A stretch of 64,000 bases of DNA, taken from NCBI GenBank assembly GCA_035913415.1, contig JAMIIV010000019.1:1-64000 (forward strand), given 5' to 3'. Below, one piece after another: positions 8,040 to 15,309 of this stretch. The notes under the pieces were generated by a model. The model ran no database searches, was not told the origin of the DNA, and saw only the letters and a list, made by a program, of their open reading frames with translations. The position numbers and the translations under genes were made by a program. Every line of letters begins with the position of its first letter. The stretch's first letter is position 1. Origin of the DNA: UBA5070 sp035913415 (GTDB lineage Bacteria; Fibrobacterota; Fibrobacteria; UBA5070).

Positions 8040-10158
8040 TGTCCGACGCACCCTTCTCTGGCTTGTTGCCATGGTCGGCATCGCGTCCGCCGTCGAACTG
8101 CCCCCAACCTTCCTGCAAGCCCAGATCGCCCGGGGCTACTCGCTGCAGATGGGATTCCGTCGGATCGCCCCGTCGCTTGCCGATGCCCTGGAGGGACGCA
8201 CCGTCGACATCGCGAGGGCACAACAGGAATTCCAGGCACTTCCCGTCGATCGCCCCTGGGCCCTGGCCATGGGCAACTCGGCCATGGGGCTCATCCAGGA
8301 AAAGTCGGCAGCCGGGACCGGCAAGGTCTGGTTGCGCGAATCCGCGCGGCTGGCCGATCGTGATCTCGGAGTGCATTGGATGCTGCTGCTCTCGCAGATC
8401 CACTTCGGTACCGACGCCAGCTTCGCCATCCAGCTAGACGGCATCGATGCCGCCATGCTGGCGCTGGGATGGCAACGCCTGCCCGAGGCATCTTCCTGGC
8501 TTCTGGCCACGGCCCACGAACTCGCCCGTGCCAAGCGCCCCTCCACTTCGGCATTGGCCCTGGAAGCGGCCATCCGTCTGGACCCCGTCTCACCAGTCCC
8601 GCCGTGGTCGGCGGCCATGTCCGACATCGGCCGCTGGGAGTTGTCCTCGGCCTATTCGCACTTCGCCGAATCGATGCAACGCATCGCCACCTACCCGTCG
8701 GCACAGGAGGTCGTGGCCTTCAACGTGCTCCGATACGTCCGGTACACATTGGCCCTCACCTTCCTGTTCATCCTGGCGTCGTGGTTGGTGCGCTACTGGC
8801 CCTGGATCACCCACCAGATGGCCGAACGCCTGCCTCGCGACACTCCGCTCCTGGCACGGTATCTTGTGCTGGCCGCGGGCCTGGTTTCCTTGCTGGTGGC
8901 CGGACTCGGCCTGCTCACGTTCAGCTTCCTGGCGGCGTTCCTCCTCTGGAGGCCCGCCAAACGACATGAACGGATGCTTTTGGGGCTGCTCATCGTCTTC
9001 ACCGGTGCCCAGCCATGGCTGGCTGGTCTCGAGGGCAGCTTGTCGCGCCGCGTGGACCGTTCCTCGCCCGAGGCCATCTACCAACGGGTCGTGGAAGAAG
9101 GTCACTCCGAAGAACTGGAAGCCACGTTGGACCAGGCGATCGCCACGGCCAACAGCTCGGACGCGCACCTGCTCGGCGCCTCCCGCGCCATCCTGTTGCG
9201 CAAGAAGGAGAGCTTCCTCGATGCTCTCGCCGAAGCCCGTCGAGCCTACGCTCCCGGCTTGTCCGATCCGCGTCCGCTCATCACGCTGGCCAACATGCAT
9301 TTCCTGGCCGGTCACTACGACACCGCCCAGACCCTCTACGAAAAAGCCCGCGCGCTGGATCCCGAAAATCCCGTCATCGCCTTCAACCTCGGACAGGCCT
9401 ACTCCCACCGCGGCCGCTTGGACAGCACGGCTCTCACCTTCAAGAACGCCCGTCCCGTCGCGAAGTATCGTCTCGATGTGCAGGCGCAGCAAAACGGTCG
9501 CCACTTCCAGGTCCTGCCCCCCAATCGTGTCGTCCTGGATGCCGAAGCCTCGTCGGCACTCGCCTGGACCTCCATCATCGAGGAATTCACCTCCGGCGAG
9601 GTACGGCTGGGACGCTGGGATCTACGCACGGGTGTCCTCGACCTGCCCCCCTACGTGCTCCCCTGGATCGCCGCCGCGCTGCTGGTTTGGCTCATCGCCC
9701 AAGGTGGCAAACCACCGCGCCGCAAGGTCCTTTTCACCTGCAAGACCTGTGGACGCGTGATGTGCGCGCATTGCCGCAAAGGCCTGCACTGCGTGCAGTG
9801 TTTCCGGAAATTGTCCACCATCGAAGAGGTCGAACTCCGCAACGAACTGCTCGAGCGCATCGACCACGAACGGACCAACAAGACCCGCTTGCTGCGCCTT
9901 GGCCTGGACATGGCAGTCCCCGGGACCGGTCGCCTGATGGCCGCTCCGGGTCTGCTCGCCTTCCTTCAGCTTCTTGTCTTCGCCGCCGCCCTCGGGTACG
10001 CGTTGAACCTGCCCAATTTCCTTTCGCTGTACCCCACTTCGGAAGCCTTGTCCGGCAAGCCCATCGCCATCGGAATCCTCCTGGTCTTCTACGCCTTGGC
10101 GGGATTCCAACTCGTCCGCGACGTCAGTCGCTCCACCTTCGCCGGAGAGGGCAAGTGA
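8029..10158 (+). CDS. Membrane TPR protein with a triple-CxxC zinc ribbon
   Basis: About 709 residues; ATG 8029 chosen (8005 possible), overlapping the regulator by 11 bases. A signal or anchor helix is followed by an exported alpha-helical region, then two membrane segments near 239-258 and 276-308. Next comes a tetratricopeptide region, clearest at PLITLANMHFLAGHYDTAQ and ENPVIAFNLGQAYSHRGRL, and a helix at about 541-558. A cytoplasmic-type zinc ribbon (CKTCGRVMCAHC...CVQC, about 571-592) and two final membrane helices (about 643-663, 679-698) end the protein. No enzymatic motif is seen. Its place at the head of the DUF4388/roadblock/MglA genes suggests a membrane scaffold or receptor for that system; this is inference. 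Confidence 0.75.
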   Translation: MLADVRRTLLWLVAMVGIASAVELPPTFLQAQIARGYSLQMGFRRIAPSLADALEGRTVDIARAQQEFQALPVDRPWALAMGNSAMGLIQEKSAAGTGKVWLRESARLADRDLGVHWMLLLSQIHFGTDASFAIQLDGIDAAMLALGWQRLPEASSWLLATAHELARAKRPSTSALALEAAIRLDPVSPVPPWSAAMSDIGRWELSSAYSHFAESMQRIATYPSAQEVVAFNVLRYVRYTLALTFLFILASWLVRYWPWITHQMAERLPRDTPLLARYLVLAAGLVSLLVAGLGLLTFSFLAAFLLWRPAKRHERMLLGLLIVFTGAQPWLAGLEGSLSRRVDRSSPEAIYQRVVEEGHSEELEATLDQAIATANSSDAHLLGASRAILLRKKESFLDALAEARRAYAPGLSDPRPLITLANMHFLAGHYDTAQTLYEKARALDPENPVIAFNLGQAYSHRGRLDSTALTFKNARPVAKYRLDVQAQQNGRHFQVLPPNRVVLDAEASSALAWTSIIEEFTSGEVRLGRWDLRTGVLDLPPYVLPWIAAALLVWLIAQGGKPPRRKVLFTCKTCGRVMCAHCRKGLHCVQCFRKLSTIEEVELRNELLERIDHERTNKTRLLRLGLDMAVPGTGRLMAAPGLLAFLQLLVFAAALGYALNLPNFLSLYPTSEALSGKPIAIGILLVFYALAGFQLVRDVSRSTFAGEGK

Positions 10159-10159
10159 C

Positions 10160-11281
10160 ATGGCCCAGGCACTGAACGGTCAGCTCCGCGACTTCTCCCT
10201 TCCCGACGTCCTGCAGTTCATCCTGCAGCAGCGCAAGAGCGGACGCCTGATCCTCACCCACCGCGGACAGCGCGCCGAGGTCGGGATTTCGCGCGGCAAT
10301 GTCAGCCACATCGAAGTCGAAGGCAGGTCCATCGAGACCGTGTTGCGCGACTGGCTCCTGGCGGTGGGACGCCTGAGTCCCGACGAATACCAGGGCATCG
10401 AGAACCTCTCGCGCCAGATGGAACGCAGCATCCTGGAGACCCTGGTCGCCAAGAAGTTCATCTCGCCGGAAGAACGCTCCGACTGGGTCCAACTGGTCGC
10501 CGAAGATCTGGTCTGCGAGCTCTTCCACTGGGCCGACGGCAGCTACGAGTTCAATACCGAAATGCCTGCCACCGGGCCCCGTGGAATCGGTCTGAACCTC
10601 TCGACGGAAATGGTCACCATGGAGGGCATGCGTCGTCTCGACGAATGGCCTCGACTACGCGAGCGCCTCACCGGATCGGGAATCCAGGTCACGTTGTCGG
10701 CGGCACCTCCCGCCGATCTCGAACCCGGCCCCGAGGCCCTCATCTTGCAGGTCCTGGGATCCTCCGGCGAACGCTGCCCCCTGGATGACCTGGAGCGCAA
10801 GGTGCCGTTCGGTCGCTTCCGTCTCTACGACACCATCGTGGCCTACGCCGACGCCGGCTACATCACGCTCCACCAGGATGGGCGCACCTTCGACACCCTG
10901 CCTGCCGTCGAAGAAATCGCCGAACCGTCCCGCACCCCCTCGTCGGCCATCCTCGCCGTCGCCGCCCTGGTCATGGTCATCGCCGCCTTCCTGCTCAACT
11001 GGGTCGCCACCACCGCCATCGGCCATCTTTCGTCCCTCCCCTCCGAAGGCTTCGCCGGCGCCGAACTTCGGTTCGAATCCCAGAAAGTCCACACGGCGGT
11101 CCTGCGCTACAGGTACCTCACCGGACAATGGCCCGCCAGCCTCGATCGCGCCGAAGACGTCTTTCCCCTCACCAAGAGCGAACGCACCTCTTCGGTGGGA
11201 CTGAACTACGGCTTCGCCGCCCGCGACACCGCCTACGACATCTGGCTTCGCGATTTTCCCTCCCGCACGGAGTCGCCATGA
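10160..11281 (+). CDS. DUF4388 (PATAN-like) protein with membrane anchor and pseudopilin-like tail
   Basis: 373 residues. The N-terminal 125 match DUF4388: LNGQLRDFSLPDVLQFILQQ and SGRLILTHRGQRAEVGISRG, with the family's helical extension ending in VCELFHWADGSYEF. DUF4388 is found in PatA and in many roadblock/MglA-linked signalling proteins. After a linker a membrane helix lies at about 262-285 (ILAVAALVMVIAAFLLNWVA). The last 85 residues, VLRYRYLTGQWPASLDRAED and onward, resemble the C-terminal region of type II secretion pseudopilins (Y..TG.WP..L). One base separates it from the TPR gene, and it overlaps the next gene by 4 bases. It may link cytoplasmic signalling to an envelope structure. 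Confidence 0.75.
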   Translation: MAQALNGQLRDFSLPDVLQFILQQRKSGRLILTHRGQRAEVGISRGNVSHIEVEGRSIETVLRDWLLAVGRLSPDEYQGIENLSRQMERSILETLVAKKFISPEERSDWVQLVAEDLVCELFHWADGSYEFNTEMPATGPRGIGLNLSTEMVTMEGMRRLDEWPRLRERLTGSGIQVTLSAAPPADLEPGPEALILQVLGSSGERCPLDDLERKVPFGRFRLYDTIVAYADAGYITLHQDGRTFDTLPAVEEIAEPSRTPSSAILAVAALVMVIAAFLLNWVATTAIGHLSSLPSEGFAGAELRFESQKVHTAVLRYRYLTGQWPASLDRAEDVFPLTKSERTSSVGLNYGFAARDTAYDIWLRDFPSRTESP

Positions 11282-12432
11282 GTTCCTCAACCACCGCGGC
11301 GCTTCGCAAGCCGCAGTCGCTCGCCGAGCTGCTCGACGCGCGACCCGACACCCGCGAAATGATCTCCGCGAATCTCAATCTGGCCCACGCGTGCCTGCTC
11401 CTCAAACAAGGGGAGTCGGAAGAGGTCGAGCGCGCCCTGAAACTTGCCCAGAAGACGGTTTCTCCCGGGCTGGCCTCGATCAGCCGTTGCATCCGCGCCG
11501 AAGCGTTGCGGATCGCCGGGCACGAAACCCAGGCCTGGGAAATGGCCGAGGAGCTCGCCAACGAAGACCGGTTCGACGTCGTGGCTTCGCTCTACCTTCG
11601 CCACCTGTTCCCCCTGCGCAAGGCCAGCACCGAACGCACCGGAACATTCCCGACAGAATCCGTCATGGCCGCGCCTCAACCACCGGCTATCCCGCCTGCC
11701 GTTGCGGCCTCGCCTTCGTCGTGGGAAACATCCCTCCCCCCGGATTCGTCCCTGCCCGCCGAGCCGCCCCCCCCGGTTGTCGTCCCGGTCCCGGCGCCAG
11801 AGCTCCTGGCCACCTTGCCGGTTCCGGCACCAGAGCTCCTTCCCACCTTGCCGGTCCCGGCACCAGAGCCCCTTCCCACCTTGCCTGTTTCCACACCAGA
11901 GCCCTTGGCCGTGTTGCCGGTTCCCCCAGAGCCGCCACCCTCCCAGAGCCCTGAGCCGGTGGTGGCGGCGTTCGTCGAGCCTACTCCGATACCAGGCCAC
12001 GACCCGCTCGAGGCCCTGTCCGTCTCCGAACAAGTCTCCGTCGTGCAAGACCAGGATTCGGAGATCGCGCTGCCGCTGGACGAGGCCGCCCCCTCCACCG
12101 AGGCGGTCGGGGAATTCCCCGCCGCGCTGCGCAAGGTCGCGGAAGACACCACCGTGGAATTCCTGCGACACCGCTCTCCCGACGGATCACTGGCGGAAAT
12201 TGTCCGTGGACACGTGTCCGAGGGAATCGAGTCCCTGCTTGTCGAGCGCAACTCCCTGATCCTGAAACGACTCGGGTTCGGGAGCCTGGTGCACGCCAGT
12301 TTCGAAGGCGCCGCCGGAGCCGCACATTCCTGGAGCCGGGGCGGTCGCACGCTGCTTCTGGCCGTGAAGGGCGCGGGCACCGCACCCGCCCTTGCCGCGC
12401 GATGCACCCGTGCCATGGAGGAGCTCCGATGA
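11278..12432 (+). CDS. Helical protein with Pro/Val-rich repeats and a roadblock-like C-terminus
   Basis: 384 residues from the ATG that overlaps the DUF4388 stop (ATGA). The first 120 residues are helical and TPR-like (ISANLNLAHACLLLKQGESE). The middle (about 125-270) is Pro/Val-rich and holds four 11-residue repeats based on VPAPELLPTLP. The last 90 residues (SHEGIES-like VSEGIESLLVERNSLILKRL and WSRGGRTLLLAVKGAG) could be a divergent roadblock/LC7 fold, judged only by pattern and by the following genes. No known family is recognised with certainty. The Pro-rich centre matches the style of the GTPase tail downstream, suggesting flexible scaffolding. Confidence 0.65.
   Translation: MSSSTTAALRKPQSLAELLDARPDTREMISANLNLAHACLLLKQGESEEVERALKLAQKTVSPGLASISRCIRAEALRIAGHETQAWEMAEELANEDRFDVVASLYLRHLFPLRKASTERTGTFPTESVMAAPQPPAIPPAVAASPSSWETSLPPDSSLPAEPPPPVVVPVPAPELLATLPVPAPELLPTLPVPAPEPLPTLPVSTPEPLAVLPVPPEPPPSQSPEPVVAAFVEPTPIPGHDPLEALSVSEQVSVVQDQDSEIALPLDEAAPSTEAVGEFPAALRKVAEDTTVEFLRHRSPDGSLAEIVRGHVSEGIESLLVERNSLILKRLGFGSLVHASFEGAAGAAHSWSRGGRTLLLAVKGAGTAPALAARCTRAMEELR
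11788..11919 (+). repeat. Four tandem 33-bp coding repeats
   Basis: Units start at 11788, 11821, 11854 and 11887. Each encodes an 11-residue variant of VPAPELLPTLP; the fourth is most diverged (VSTPEPLAVLP). Internal repeats of this kind can change copy number between strains. Confidence 0.85.
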
Positions 12433-12827
12433 ACGCTTCCCCCACCCTGACCCGCACCGACGACCTCGACGAGAACTGCACGTTCCTCGCCGCGGCGCCG
12501 GGTATCACGGGCGCCCAGATCCTGGACGAATCCGGCCTGGTCTGGGCGCAGTCGGCCTGCGCCCAGAAGTTCCTGGATCGCGCGCCTTGGCTGGTCGAAC
12601 AAATGCGCCTGGCCCGCGAATTCGCCGAACGGCTCGAATCCCCACCACCCGACCAGATCCTCGTCCTGGACCCGGAATCGTTCTGGCAATGCATCCTCCT
12701 CCACGGCAAGTTCTACTATGTGGTGGCGGGTACACGCGGCAGCTTCGACCTCTTCAAAGGTCGAATCGACCGGTGTGTGCAGATGGCCGAACAAGCCCTC
12801 AAGGAATGGAGAGAGAACACCCCATGA
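12429..12827 (+). CDS. Small roadblock/LC7-like protein
   Basis: 132 residues from an ATG overlapping the previous stop by 4 bases. The order of predicted elements and the core ITGAQILDESGLVWAQSA ... FWQCILLHGKFYYVVAGT fit a roadblock/LC7 domain, in which two beta-strands with a hydrophobic first strand precede a long helix and a second pair of strands. Roadblock proteins act as GTPase regulators or scaffolds. The similarity is structural in pattern only; identification depends on the neighbours, a roadblock gene and an MglA-type GTPase. No signal peptide or membrane helix. Confidence 0.6.
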   Translation: MNASPTLTRTDDLDENCTFLAAAPGITGAQILDESGLVWAQSACAQKFLDRAPWLVEQMRLAREFAERLESPPPDQILVLDPESFWQCILLHGKFYYVVAGTRGSFDLFKGRIDRCVQMAEQALKEWRENTP

Positions 12828-13159
12828 TTCACAAGGCGCTGGAAACGATCAATCGAACGAAGGGTGTTCTTGGTAGTGCGGTCGTCGGATCCGATGGCAT
12901 CGTCATCGCCTCCGAAATGGCCGACGCCGGACGCACCGACCTCATCTCCGCCTTGGCCGCCTCCTTGGCCGACACCGGCGCCCGCGTCTCGGAAGCCTGT
13001 GGGACCGGCGCTGTCGAACAGATCCTCCTGGAAGGAGAATCCGGCAAGGTCCTGGTTCTGCAGATCAACCTGGGAACCCTCGTGGTCCTCACCGCCACCA
13101 ACGTCAACGTCGGCCTCGTCCGCGTCGAAATGCGCCAGGCCGCGAAAGCGATTGGCTGA
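12824..13159 (+). CDS. Roadblock/LC7 domain protein (MglB-like)
   Basis: 111 residues, matching the size of MglB-type roadblock proteins. The domain is clear: LETINRTKGVLGSAVVGSDG, IVIASEMADAGRTDLISALA, and LVLQINLGTLVVLTATNVNV as the last strands. MglB-type proteins are GTPase-activating partners of MglA and help set cell polarity or motility. The gene overlaps the one before by 4 bases and lies three bases before the GTPase gene, so they are made together. Which of the three roadblock-like proteins in this operon acts on the GTPase cannot be told from sequence. Confidence 0.85.
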   Translation: MIHKALETINRTKGVLGSAVVGSDGIVIASEMADAGRTDLISALAASLADTGARVSEACGTGAVEQILLEGESGKVLVLQINLGTLVVLTATNVNVGLVRVEMRQAAKAIG

Positions 13160-13162
13160 TCC

Positions 13163-14779
13163 ATGGCTTCGATCAACTACGCCACCCGTGAAATCTCCTG
13201 CAAGATCGTGTACTACGGTCCCGGTCTTTCGGGCAAGACCACGAATCTGCAGATCATCCATCGCAAGATCCCGCACGACACCAAGAGCGAAATGGTCAGT
13301 CTGGCGACGGAAACCGACCGCACGCTGTTCTTCGACTTCCTTCCTCTCGACCTGGGATCGATCAAGGGATTCGCCACCAAGTTCCAGCTCTACACGGTCC
13401 CTGGCCAGGTCTACTACAACGCCACGCGCAAACTCGTGCTGCGCGGTGTCGACGGTGTCGTTTTCGTCGCCGACAGCCAGCGCGACAAGATGGCCGAAAA
13501 CATCGAGAGCCTCAGGAATCTCTCCGAGAACCTGAAGGAATACGGCATCGACCTCGGCATCGTCCCGTTTGTCCTGCAGTACAACAAACGCGACCTTCCC
13601 GGCATCGCCAGCGTCGAAGAGCTGGATGCCCAGCTCAACCCGCACCGCGTCCCCACCTTCGAGGCACAGGCCCATCAAGGCGTGGGCGTGTTCACCACGC
13701 TGAAGGCCATCGGCAAGATCGTCATCGACACCTTCAACGCCAAGTACAGTGCACGACAGAGCACCCGCCGTCCGTCCGTGGTCGACGCTCCTTCCGCGGT
13801 TGAATCGTCGGTCTCCGGCACCCCTCAGCCGCCCCCCCCCCCGGCACCACCTCCTCGTCCCGCAGCGCCCCCCCCGCCGCCCGCGCGCCCGGCCCCGATC
13901 GCCCCGCCGCCCGCTCCCATTCCCCCTCCGGCACCGGTGGCCATGCCTTCCCCGTTGCCTCCCCCCCCGGCGCCGGTGCCCTTGCCTCCGCCTCCGGCAC
14001 CCATCGCGATGCCTTCGATCCTGCCTCCTCCGCCTGCCCCCGTGCCGGCGCCGCCCGTCCAGGTAATCTCCGCCATGGCCCCGCCGCCGCCAGCACCCGT
14101 GGCTCCGCAGATGCCCGCACCACCTCCGGCTCCGCTCGCGGCACCGGAAATTGTCCTGGGCTTCGAACCCCTCGGGAACCCGGCACCTCTGCCACCGCCG
14201 CCGATGCAGCAGCACGTGGTCTTCACGGACTTCCCCCAGGGGCCCGCTCCGACCTCCACGCAGCATGTACCCGGGTTGCAGTCCTTCCAGTCCGGTCCCG
14301 GTCCGGGCGCGATGGCCGCCCAGCCCCAGGAAGCCCCCACTCTGGGAGACGCCTTCCTCCCGGCCTCGATCCCGATGTCGCCCTCTTCCAGCCCGACGGC
14401 GCCCATCCCCGGGTTGCAGGGATTCGCCTCGACCTCCACGCAGGCCAGTTCGCATTCTCCCGCCTCGCAGCCGCCGCTTCCTCCAGCAGCCCCTTCGAAG
14501 GCATCGGCTTCCTCGGGAGCGAAGAAAGGCCGCTTGGACGGCACGCTGGATCCGTCCGACCTCGATGCCGAAATCGCGCGCTACGAACGCGAGCTGGCCG
14601 AACAGAAGGCCCAGGAAGACCAACGGCGCAGTCACATCCAGTCCAATCCCGGCGTCAATCCCAACGTCGAAAACGACCCCCTCGCCAGCGCCTTCCTGAC
14701 GCCGGAAGAGCTCGGTCGCCTGAGTGGCCAGGACAGCTACCCCACCCGCCGGATGCCCCTCGGCCCCGGACAGCCCTGA
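13163..14779 (+). CDS. MglA-family small GTPase with a 340-residue proline-rich tail
   Basis: 538 residues. The first 195 are a complete MglA-type GTPase: P-loop YYGPGLSGKTTNL, switch II region TVPGQVYYNATR (PGQ instead of DxxG, as in MglA), and YNKRDLP for guanine recognition. Typical MglA proteins end here. This one continues with about 340 residues that are largely Pro/Ala (dense PPPPAPP blocks, about 215-340), then a Gly/Ser/Pro stretch and a short charged helix (DLDAEIARYERELAEQKAQE). The tail is likely unstructured and may bind SH3-like, profilin-like or WW-like partners, or assemble clusters. I know of no described MglA with such a tail; that is a statement of memory, not a search. Confidence 0.9.
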   Translation: MASINYATREISCKIVYYGPGLSGKTTNLQIIHRKIPHDTKSEMVSLATETDRTLFFDFLPLDLGSIKGFATKFQLYTVPGQVYYNATRKLVLRGVDGVVFVADSQRDKMAENIESLRNLSENLKEYGIDLGIVPFVLQYNKRDLPGIASVEELDAQLNPHRVPTFEAQAHQGVGVFTTLKAIGKIVIDTFNAKYSARQSTRRPSVVDAPSAVESSVSGTPQPPPPPAPPPRPAAPPPPPARPAPIAPPPAPIPPPAPVAMPSPLPPPPAPVPLPPPPAPIAMPSILPPPPAPVPAPPVQVISAMAPPPPAPVAPQMPAPPPAPLAAPEIVLGFEPLGNPAPLPPPPMQQHVVFTDFPQGPAPTSTQHVPGLQSFQSGPGPGAMAAQPQEAPTLGDAFLPASIPMSPSSSPTAPIPGLQGFASTSTQASSHSPASQPPLPPAAPSKASASSGAKKGRLDGTLDPSDLDAEIARYERELAEQKAQEDQRRSHIQSNPGVNPNVENDPLASAFLTPEELGRLSGQDSYPTRRMPLGPGQP

Positions 14780-14786
14780 GACGTCC

Positions 14787-15275
14787 ATGGCCAACTTCAT
14801 TCTCTACAAGGAAGACATCGATCGCCTGAACCGGGTTCTGGCGCATCTCCTTTCGTCGGCCAGCGCCACGTTCGTGCTGCTGGTCCACAAGGATGGAAAC
14901 CTCCTGGCCAACCAGGGGTATACCCGCGCCTTCGACACCACCGCGTTGGCCGCCTTGGCCGCGGGGTCCTATGCGGCCACCCGCGCCATCGCCCAATTGA
15001 TCGGAGAGAGCGAGTTCACGGTCCTGTTCCACAAGGGCAAGAACGACAACATCCACATCAGCCTGGTGGACGAGGACTGCATCCTGGTCCTGGTCTTCGA
15101 CGACCGTACGAATCCCGGCATGATCCGCATCGAATCGGAAAAGGCGATCAAGGCGATCAATGTCATCCTCGATGACATCCGCAACAACGAATTCACCGAC
15201 CTCGACATGGCTCCTCCTCCCAAGAACAACGCGGTCAACGACCAACTCGATCGCATGTTCCCCGGAATGATGTGA
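14787..15275 (+). CDS. Roadblock/LC7 domain protein (second MglB-like)
   Basis: 162 residues from ATG 14787; an upstream in-frame ATG lies inside the GTPase gene and is not supported. The MglB-type pattern is plain: IDRLNRVLAHLLSSASATFV, LLVHKDGNLLANQGYTRAFD, and FTVLFHKGKNDNIHISLVDE with LVLVFDDRTNPGMIRIES. A 35-residue C-terminal extension ends in NDQLDRMFPGM. In Myxococcota and Thermus, MglA and MglB are adjacent as here. Seven bases separate it from the GTPase gene. Together with the preceding protein it could form a homo- or heterodimer that stimulates GTP hydrolysis. Confidence 0.88.
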   Translation: MANFILYKEDIDRLNRVLAHLLSSASATFVLLVHKDGNLLANQGYTRAFDTTALAALAAGSYAATRAIAQLIGESEFTVLFHKGKNDNIHISLVDEDCILVLVFDDRTNPGMIRIESEKAIKAINVILDDIRNNEFTDLDMAPPPKNNAVNDQLDRMFPGMM

Positions 15276-15309
15276 CGCCGTCCCCTCGGACGGCGCCCGG
15301 ATCGAAATC

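Noticed and set aside
11068..11082. tRNA-like T-loop (GGTTCGAATCC)
   Set aside because: It lies inside the DUF4388 gene in the coding frame and no acceptor stem pairs around it.
12716..14800. 694-residue minus-strand frame rich in Gly and Arg
   Set aside because: It is the complement of the proline-rich GTPase tail; the composition is a by-product of that coding bias.
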